Under the pieces are notes generated by a model. The model ran no database searches. It saw nothing but the letters and a program-made list of their open reading frames with translations, and was not told the DNA's origin. A stretch of DNA of 11,800 nucleotides from Candidatus Altarchaeales archaeon. GTDB lineage: Archaea > Altiarchaeota > Altiarchaeia > IMC4 > QMZM01. Location of the stretch: contig QMZJ01000023.1 of the NCBI GenBank assembly GCA_003663115.1, forward strand, positions 1-11,800. Reading direction: 5' to 3'. Shown in pieces: positions 7,055 through 11,800 of this stretch. The position numbers and the translations under genes are program-made. Position 1 is the stretch's first letter, and each line of letters opens with the position of its first letter.

Positions 7055-9844
7055 ATGGAAGGATTATGGATGATGACCTCTAAATTCGATCCAAAGAAGA
7101 TTGAAGAGAAGTGGATCCGGAGATGGGAGGAGGAGAGAATATTTGAGGCAAGGCCCGATCCAGATAGGGAAAAATTCTACATTACAGTTGCCTATCCCTA
7201 TCCCTCAGGGAGCATGCATGTAGGTCACGGCAGGACGTATACCGTTCCGGACGTCATCGCGAGATTTAAGAGAATGCAGGGCTTTAATGTTCTTTTTCCA
7301 ATGGCGTGGCACGTTACCGGAAGCCCGGTCCTGGGGATCGCCGAGAGGATTAAGAAAAGGGATCCCAAAACGCTTAGGATCTATGGCGAGCTCTATAAGG
7401 TACCGGGAGATGTCCTGGATAAGTTCACGGATCCGAATGAGATCGTCAAATATTTCTCGGATGAATATAAGCGGAACATGAGTAGGCTTGGGTTCTCGAT
7501 AGACTGGTCCCGTGAGTTCTTTACCATAACTCCACAGTATAGCAGATTTATAGAATGGCAATACAGAACCCTTTATGAGAAGGGTCTGATAAAGAAGGGC
7601 GAACATCCGGTGAGATACTGCCCATCCTGTGATAATCCCGTCGGTGATCACGATCTCCTGGATGGTGAGAACGCCGTGATAAATGAATTTACCGTGATAA
7701 AATTCAGACACAACGAATTGATCCTTCCGGCCGCAACCCTGAGACCAGAAACCATCTTTGGGGTTACGAACATGTGGCTCAATCCAGAGATAGAGTATGT
7801 AAGGGCGAGGGTTGATGGGGAGATATGGTTATTGAGTAAAGAGGCGGCGGAGAAGATGAGGTATCTCGATAAAAAAGTAGAGGTTATTGGTAAGATTAAA
7901 GGCGATGAATTGATCGGAAAATCGTGTATAAATCCATTAGATGATAAAGAGATACCAATTCTGCCAGCAAATTTTGTTGATCCCGACTATGCCACGGGGG
8001 TTGTTATGTCCGTACCCGCCCACGCCCCCTATGACTACGTTGCCCTGAGGGACCTGGGGAGCGACATCAAACCCATAACGATCATAGAGATGGGTGAGGA
8101 GGTGCCAGCAAAGGAGATAGTTGAAAGGATGGGTATAAAGAATCAGAGGGATAAGAGGCTTGAGGAAGCAACAGAGGTCCTCTATCGAACAGAGCACGCA
8201 AAGGGGATCATGAAAGAATCCATTAGGGATTACGGTGGATTGCCCGTGAGGGATGCGAGGGAAAGGCTCTCACGGGATCTAATCAGAGAGGGCAAGGGGG
8301 ATATATTCTATGAATTCTCTGAGGGTCCAGTAGTTTGTAGATGTGGGACAAGGTGCATTGTAAAGGTCATCAAGGATCAGTGGTTTCTCGAATACAGCAA
8401 TTTAGAGTGGAAATCGAAGGCTCATGAGTGCCTCAAAAACATGAAAATTATTCCAGAAGAAACGAGACAGAATTTTTCATACTTCATAGACTGGCTCAAG
8501 GACTGGGCATGTACTAGGCGAGTTGGATTGGGAACCAGATTACCATGGGATAAAAACTGGCTTGTTGAGCCTCTAAGTGATTCGACGATATACATGTCAT
8601 ACTATACGATATCTAAATTCCTTAATAAACTCGACCCAGCGAAACTCGATATCGATTTCTTTAACTACATATTTCTTGGAAAGGGCGATTCGGAGAGGAT
8701 CGCGAAAAATGTGGGCATAACAGAGGAAGAGCTGAAAAAAATCGGTGATGAATTCAGATACTGGTATCCACCGGAATGGCGTCTCTCGGCTAAAGACCTG
8801 GTCGGGAACCATTTGACATTCCACATATTCCACCATACCGCAATATTTCCAGAGGATTACTGGCCAAGGGGTATAGTCGTATTCGGGATGGGGCTCCTTG
8901 AGGGGGATAAGATGTCCTCATCGAAGGGTAACATAATACTTCTAAGCGATGCCCTCCAACGTTATGGAAGCGATACCGTAAGATTATTTTTAATGTCAAA
9001 TGCCGAGCCGTGGCAGGATTTCGATTGGAGAGAGACTCTGGTTAGAAACACGGCAAAGAAATTAAAGCAGTTCTATGATCAGGTTGAGTATGCCATAAAA
9101 CTGGAAAATGAGATTCCAATCAGGGATATCGATAGATGGCTGATAAGCAGGGTAGAGATGGGGATATCAGAGACCATAGATGCCCTGGAAGGATTCCAGA
9201 CCAGAAAGGCACTGCAATACGCATTCTTTAATATCCTGAACGACCTCGCATGGTATTCAAGAAGGTGCGAACCAAATTCCAGGGTTTTGAGGGAGGTAGC
9301 CGATAGATGGGTGAGATTGATGGCCCCCTTCACACCCTTCATCTGTGAGGAACTATGGGCTAAAATGAATGGAAAGGGCTTCGTTTCCCTGGCGAGGTAT
9401 CCAGGATCTGATGCGAAAAGGATTAATATGGAGATCATCCAAAGGGAGGAGATGATCAGGGATTTAATGCGGGACATACAGAACATCCTGGAGGTAACCA
9501 AGATCAAACCTAAAAGGATCCACCTGTATCTCGCCCCGGAGTGGAAACGAAGGGTTTTTGAGATGATTAAAGCGGGAAGATCTGTTTCAGATGCCATGAA
9601 GGATCCCGAGCTAAGAGAGCACGGAAAGGCTGTTGTAAATATAATGCAGAGGATCAGAAAAGATGAGGTTCCGGAGATCGTTCTGACATTGAGTAAAGAA
9701 CATGATGCGATCTCGGATGCGAGGGAGTTCCTCGAGAGGGAGTTTAAAGCAGCTATTCTGATACAGAAAAAGGCGGAGTATGACCCGGAGAATAAAGCAA
9801 AGAACGCCCTGCCCATGAAACCGGGGATCTATATAGAAGGCTAA
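7055..9844 (+). CDS. leuS: leucyl-tRNA synthetase, archaeal type
   Basis: This class I synthetase (929 aa) attaches Leu to tRNA-Leu and hydrolyses mischarged products. In order: the HIGH-type motif HVGH (55-58) in YPYPSGSMHVGHGRTY; Zn-binding CPSC (189-192); the CP1 editing domain with TLRPET and ATGVVMSVPAHAPYDY; a second Cys cluster CRCGTRC (428-434) before DQWFLEY; the KMSKS loop as KMSSS (619-623); WRETL and an anticodon-binding domain with RLMAPFTPFICEELW; and the archaeal C-terminal extension ending MKPGIYIEG. The length and layout are those of archaeal/eukaryal LeuRS, not bacterial. Start: 7055 is the longest ATG; 7070 and 7073 are also possible. Homologues begin about 9 residues before IEEKW, which favours 7073, and an AAGG at 7059-7062 could serve 7070. 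It ends 3 nt from the convergent thioredoxin-like gene. Confidence 0.97.
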   Translation: MEGLWMMTSKFDPKKIEEKWIRRWEEERIFEARPDPDREKFYITVAYPYPSGSMHVGHGRTYTVPDVIARFKRMQGFNVLFPMAWHVTGSPVLGIAERIKKRDPKTLRIYGELYKVPGDVLDKFTDPNEIVKYFSDEYKRNMSRLGFSIDWSREFFTITPQYSRFIEWQYRTLYEKGLIKKGEHPVRYCPSCDNPVGDHDLLDGENAVINEFTVIKFRHNELILPAATLRPETIFGVTNMWLNPEIEYVRARVDGEIWLLSKEAAEKMRYLDKKVEVIGKIKGDELIGKSCINPLDDKEIPILPANFVDPDYATGVVMSVPAHAPYDYVALRDLGSDIKPITIIEMGEEVPAKEIVERMGIKNQRDKRLEEATEVLYRTEHAKGIMKESIRDYGGLPVRDARERLSRDLIREGKGDIFYEFSEGPVVCRCGTRCIVKVIKDQWFLEYSNLEWKSKAHECLKNMKIIPEETRQNFSYFIDWLKDWACTRRVGLGTRLPWDKNWLVEPLSDSTIYMSYYTISKFLNKLDPAKLDIDFFNYIFLGKGDSERIAKNVGITEEELKKIGDEFRYWYPPEWRLSAKDLVGNHLTFHIFHHTAIFPEDYWPRGIVVFGMGLLEGDKMSSSKGNIILLSDALQRYGSDTVRLFLMSNAEPWQDFDWRETLVRNTAKKLKQFYDQVEYAIKLENEIPIRDIDRWLISRVEMGISETIDALEGFQTRKALQYAFFNILNDLAWYSRRCEPNSRVLREVADRWVRLMAPFTPFICEELWAKMNGKGFVSLARYPGSDAKRINMEIIQREEMIRDLMRDIQNILEVTKIKPKRIHLYLAPEWKRRVFEMIKAGRSVSDAMKDPELREHGKAVVNIMQRIRKDEVPEIVLTLSKEHDAISDAREFLEREFKAAILIQKKAEYDPENKAKNALPMKPGIYIEG

Positions 9845-9847
9845 TCT

Positions 9848-10570
9848 TTACGCATTTCTGCAATTCTCCGCAAATTCTCTCATCTCCTCAATAGATGTGA
9901 ACGCGCCCATATGATTCTTTCCGAGGGCGGCGCACGCAAATTGCGGTATATTGCCTCTCAGGTCCAAGATATTATATAAACATTCGTCTGCGATCCTTGT
10001 TCTGTTTTCATCTGCGAGATCAATTGTATAAAATGTATAGTTCTCCCTTCTAAGCTGTCTGATCCACGGATTCATCCTGTTGCAGTGATCACAACCCTCC
10101 TCGGTATAGAATATAACGGAATTCGATGAAACATTATATCTATTCAAACAATCAACGGCAAATTCTATATCCCTGAGCTCATCCCTTAGTTCGCATGCCC
10201 TTGTGATGTTCGCAAATTCGCACAATATGGAAAGGATGTTCAATCTAGAGTTCGCTAACCCCATATCGGCTCTATCCCCGAATATAACAAGGATATTGGG
10301 TCTTGGAACTATCCTGGTTCGAATACCCTTTATTTCGATTTTTAGTTCCGAGGAGATCTCATCTATCATTGATGGGTCGCAGTCCTCACAATCCGGGGGC
10401 ATCATGTAATATATGCTCAGATTTTCAGATTCCCGCCCGGTTTCAGGATGGGGTCGGTTGAGATAGATCAGACCCGCGCCCACGAGTATGATGAGACTAA
10501 CTGCAAGAACATACCCCCATGAACGCGTAGTCCCATCGGCTCCAACCCCGTTCTCACCTTCATTTTCCAT
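9848..10570 (-). CDS. membrane-anchored tandem thioredoxin-like protein
   Basis: This 240-aa protein has a short charged N-terminus, one membrane segment (about 18-37) and an extracytoplasmic part with two thioredoxin-like segments. The first (about 50-140) has IYYMMPPDCEDC with a CxxC at 61-64; the second (about 150-240) has VIFYTEEGCDHC with a CxxC at 160-163, the cis-Pro loop GNIPQFAC (206-213) and a GAFTSIEEMREF tail typical of Trx/Grx folds. There are ten cysteines in all; C117, C126, C141, C197, C213 and C237 could form structural disulfides. It is probably a thiol-disulfide oxidoreductase acting outside the membrane; direction (oxidase, isomerase or reductase) and partner cannot be told. 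A minus-strand TATA-like GAATATAAATC (10595-10605) sits about 30 nt before the ATG, giving a very short leader. It lies downstream of the DUF192 gene on the same strand but is separated from it by the tRNA. Confidence 0.75.
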   Translation of the reverse strand: MENEGENGVGADGTTRSWGYVLAVSLIILVGAGLIYLNRPHPETGRESENLSIYYMMPPDCEDCDPSMIDEISSELKIEIKGIRTRIVPRPNILVIFGDRADMGLANSRLNILSILCEFANITRACELRDELRDIEFAVDCLNRYNVSSNSVIFYTEEGCDHCNRMNPWIRQLRRENYTFYTIDLADENRTRIADECLYNILDLRGNIPQFACAALGKNHMGAFTSIEEMREFAENCRNA

Positions 10571-10594
10571 CTTGAGATTACCTATGGATTTTTA

Positions 10595-10605
10595 GATTTA
10601 TATTC
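10595..10605 (-). promoter_or_regulatory. TATA box for thioredoxin-like gene
   Basis: Minus-strand GAATATAAATC is centred about 30 nt upstream of the ATG at 10570, so transcription should begin within a few bases of the start codon. No strong Shine-Dalgarno precedes that ATG, consistent with a near-leaderless message. Confidence 0.5.
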
Positions 10606-10646
10606 TGATTTAATTTTCCCAAATCAAACATAATTGACATTATCAA

Positions 10647-10667
10647 TGCCGAGGTGGCGGAGCATGG
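10647..10667 (+). repeat. duplicated 5' end of tRNA-Ser (copy 1, truncated)
   Basis: These 21 bp are identical to 10772-10792, i.e. a T plus the first 20 nt of the intact tRNA-Ser (acceptor strand GCCGAGG through to ATGG in the D-loop). Identity stops sharply on both sides. No matching 3' acceptor strand (CCTCGGC) occurs before the intact gene, so copy 1 cannot fold as a tRNA alone. It is a tRNA-gene fragment left by duplication, deletion or integration. Confidence 0.85.
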
Positions 10668-10771
10668 GCACCCTTTTCTTTTCGAAAGCAAAGCGTGCCC
10701 GGAAAAGAAAGGTCGACACTTTGTGTCGACTACAAAATAATATAAATAATTTCATATTAATTCGTTCGTCG
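10668..10771 (+). other. structured spacer between tRNA fragment and intact tRNA
   Basis: This 104-bp spacer, with no credible ORF, contains a perfect 8-bp stem GTCGACAC-TTT-GTGTCGAC (10712-10730). GGGCAC (10666-10671) can pair with GTGCCC (10695-10700), and CCTTTTCTTTTC (10672-10683) can pair, with one bulge, with GAAAAGAAAGG (10702-10712); the two stems cross each other, so they are alternatives. The right end is AT-rich and carries the tRNA promoter. No poly-T follows the hairpin, so it is not an obvious terminator. Confidence 0.5.
10738..10748 (+). promoter_or_regulatory. TATA box for tRNA-Ser
   Basis: AATATAAATAA is centred about 29 nt upstream of the tRNA 5' end at 10773, the expected distance for archaeal TBP/TFB-driven tRNA transcription with a short 5' leader. 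It lies inside the spacer between the two tRNA 5'-end copies, so the promoter arrived with, or predates, the duplication. Confidence 0.65.
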
Positions 10772-10772
10772 T

Positions 10773-10859
10773 GCCGAGGTGGCGGAGCATGGACTAACGC
10801 GCGAGCCTGGAGAGCTCGTCTCCCTCTGGGAGGCTTGGGTTCGAATCCCAACCTCGGCG
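10773..10859 (+). tRNA. tRNA-Ser (anticodon GGA)
   Basis: This 87-nt tRNA folds fully: acceptor GCCGAGG/CCTCGGC; D arm with stem GCG/CGC and GG in the loop; anticodon stem CGAGC/GCTCG with loop CTGGAGA, anticodon GGA at 10809-10811 (reads UCC and UCU); a long variable arm CTCCC-TCT-GGGAG, the mark of a class II tRNA-Ser; T stem TTGGG/CCCAA with loop TTCGAAT; discriminator G. CCA is not encoded and no intron is seen. The 5' 20 nt also occur as a fragment 125 bp upstream. Confidence 0.97.
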
Positions 10860-10889
10860 TCAAGCTTTCTTAGAGGAATTCTCCGAGAA

Positions 10890-11357
10890 TCACCCGGGAA
10901 GCTCGAAGAAGATCAGCGTTTCGTTCGTTATGTTGTATTTTTCTGTAAATTTGGCATTGACCTCCAGCACGTACAGTGAGTTATTTTCTGGCGCGTACGT
11001 TGGACAGGAGGATCTTTGACAGGGGGGGAGGTTTCTAGCTGTATGCACTACCCGTTTATCCTTATTTATCCATATGATATCGAGGGGGAATTTCATCCCC
11101 TTCATCCAGAAGGCGTACCTGCCTTCATCATCAAAGACGAACAGCATCCCAGCGTCCTCTCTCAGGGAATCTCTACCAGAGAGTCCTATTCTGCGACTTT
11201 TATCGTTATTCGCTATCTCCACCTCGATGCATTTAGAGCCTTTAAACCCCTTGGGGGCATTAAAACAGAGATCGGTAGTTGGAAGCCCGGGTGTCATCAA
11301 AAGCCATAAGCCGATGAGAACTACAATTCCTATCCCGGCCAATAATTTTCTATCCAT
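10890..11357 (-). CDS. DUF192 family extracytoplasmic protein
   Basis: This 155-aa protein has an N-terminal hydrophobic signal/anchor (about 5-22: LAGIGIVVLIGLWLLM) and a DUF192 domain: SRRIGLSGRDSL (54-65), GMLFVF (70-75), FWMKGMKFPLDIIWI (83-97), then PPCQRSSCPTY (111-121), YVLEV (129-133) and a C-terminal strand LIFFELPG. This is a widespread small beta-rich family without a settled biochemical function; the conserved WMK and PLD motifs are present. Cysteines at 31, 43, 113 and 118 could form disulfides in an extracytoplasmic setting. The gene starts 6 nt after the end of the PRPP synthetase frame, so the two are almost surely co-transcribed. No Shine-Dalgarno is clear. It ends 30 nt from the convergent tRNA-Ser. 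Confidence 0.88.
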   Translation of the reverse strand: MDRKLLAGIGIVVLIGLWLLMTPGLPTTDLCFNAPKGFKGSKCIEVEIANNDKSRRIGLSGRDSLREDAGMLFVFDDEGRYAFWMKGMKFPLDIIWINKDKRVVHTARNLPPCQRSSCPTYAPENNSLYVLEVNAKFTEKYNITNETLIFFELPG

Positions 11358-11363
11358 TTTTAA

Positions 11364-11800
11364 TTAATTTACTACCTCTTTTATTGCCTTAGAGATTAAA
11401 TCGGCAACGGTAATCTTACTAACCTCCGTTGGTATGGTATCCGTGCAAACCAGATCATCCAGGATCCCACTAAATTGCTGCAGGCCCATCGAGAAGACGC
11501 CGTGGATACAGCCGACGTGTATGGATCTTGCCCCTTGGGCCTTAACAAATTTCGCCGCTTCGATTATTGTAGTCCCGGTGGATATCATGTCGTCCAGGAT
11601 TATTACGTCTTTGCCAGAGACATCCAGTTTCTTTGTATTTATTTTGACCTCTTGATCCGAGATCCTGGTCTTCTCCAGGTAATCAAATTCGCAGTTGATT
11701 ATCTCAGAGGCTCTTTTTGGGTTTTAAAGGGCCCCTTCGTCGGGTGATATGAGAACGGGCTTCTTTAATTTATTTTTAAATTATTCTGCGAGGAGAGGGA
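11364..11800 (-). pseudogene. prs: ribose-phosphate pyrophosphokinase (PRPP synthetase), 3' part with two in-frame stops
   Basis: The minus-strand frame entering at the right edge is the C-terminal part of PRPP synthetase, which makes PRPP from ribose-5-phosphate and ATP for nucleotide, His and Trp synthesis. In order it reads PLLAE-stop-FKNKLKKPVLISPDEGAL-stop-NPKRASEI, then CEFDYLEKTRIS, the flexible-loop region KLDVSGKDVIILDD, the ribose-phosphate loop DDMISTGTT (the family usually has STGGT), HGVF, TDTIPTEVSKITVADLI and the C-terminus. The first TAA (11781-11783) falls where Tyr is usual (AEYFK); the second (11724-11726) where Glu or a similar residue is usual (GALER). The frame is otherwise perfect on both sides. 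The first ATG after the stops is 11588, inside the ribose-phosphate loop, so no functional fragment is expected. This is either a decayed copy or a sequence error in an essential gene. DUF192 follows after 6 nt. Confidence 0.85.

Noticed and set aside
9079..9816. 245-codon minus-strand ORF inside leuS
   Set aside because: It lies wholly opposite well-conserved LeuRS sequence and its Ser/Leu/Ile-rich translation has no recognisable domain.
10647..10667. 5' half of a split tRNA gene
   Set aside because: An intact tRNA-Ser with the same 5' end lies 125 bp downstream, and known split genes with a full-length counterpart would be redundant; the break point in the D-loop also lacks a matching 3' partner here.
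10624..10873. 79-codon ORFs on both strands across the tRNA region
   Set aside because: They run through the tRNA and its duplicated 5' end and encode basic, low-complexity translations with no family resemblance.

Overview
The window looks like a chromosomal segment of a euryarchaeal-type archaeon, probably from a little-studied lineage. The markers are a Hef helicase-nuclease fusion, a HerA DNA-pumping ATPase, an archaeal-type nicotinamide-nucleotide adenylyltransferase, an archaeal LeuRS with two Cys clusters, a tRNA without encoded CCA, and AT-rich TATA boxes placed for leaderless or short-leader transcription. Most genes are core housekeeping genes. No transposase, integrase, phage gene or CRISPR array is visible.

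Layout. Positions 1-6148 hold five minus-strand genes read from right to left: herA, a monofunctional AroQ chorismate mutase, prephenate dehydratase (pheA), hef, and a long charged coiled-coil gene that runs off the left edge. herA/aroQ and aroQ/pheA overlap by about 20 nt, so these three are probably translationally coupled. aroQ and pheA make phenylpyruvate from chorismate; HerA and Hef act on DNA ends and stalled forks. From a shared 42-bp promoter gap, the plus strand carries the NMN adenylyltransferase (NAD synthesis), a small EF-Tu-domain-II-like protein, and leuS (6191-9844). leuS converges, with a 3-nt gap, on a minus-strand membrane-anchored protein with two thioredoxin-like CxxC segments. 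A plus-strand tRNA-Ser(GGA) follows at 10773-10859, then a minus-strand pair: a secreted or anchored DUF192 protein and, upstream of it, the 3' part of a PRPP synthetase gene that runs off the right edge.

Three things stand out. (1) The coiled-coil gene has a single in-frame TGA at 536-538; coiled coil of the same kind continues in the same frame on the other side. (2) The PRPP synthetase frame has two in-frame TAA codons (11724-11726 and 11781-11783) inside otherwise recognisable sequence. All three stops look like single-base changes from expected sense codons with the frame preserved, so they are either sequence errors or recent gene decay; nothing here supports recoding. (3) The first 20 nt of tRNA-Ser (21 bp with the preceding T) are duplicated 125 bp upstream of the intact tRNA. 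Between the copies lies a structured spacer with a perfect 8-bp hairpin, competing stems, and the TATA box that probably drives the intact tRNA. I found no clearly new multi-gene system.
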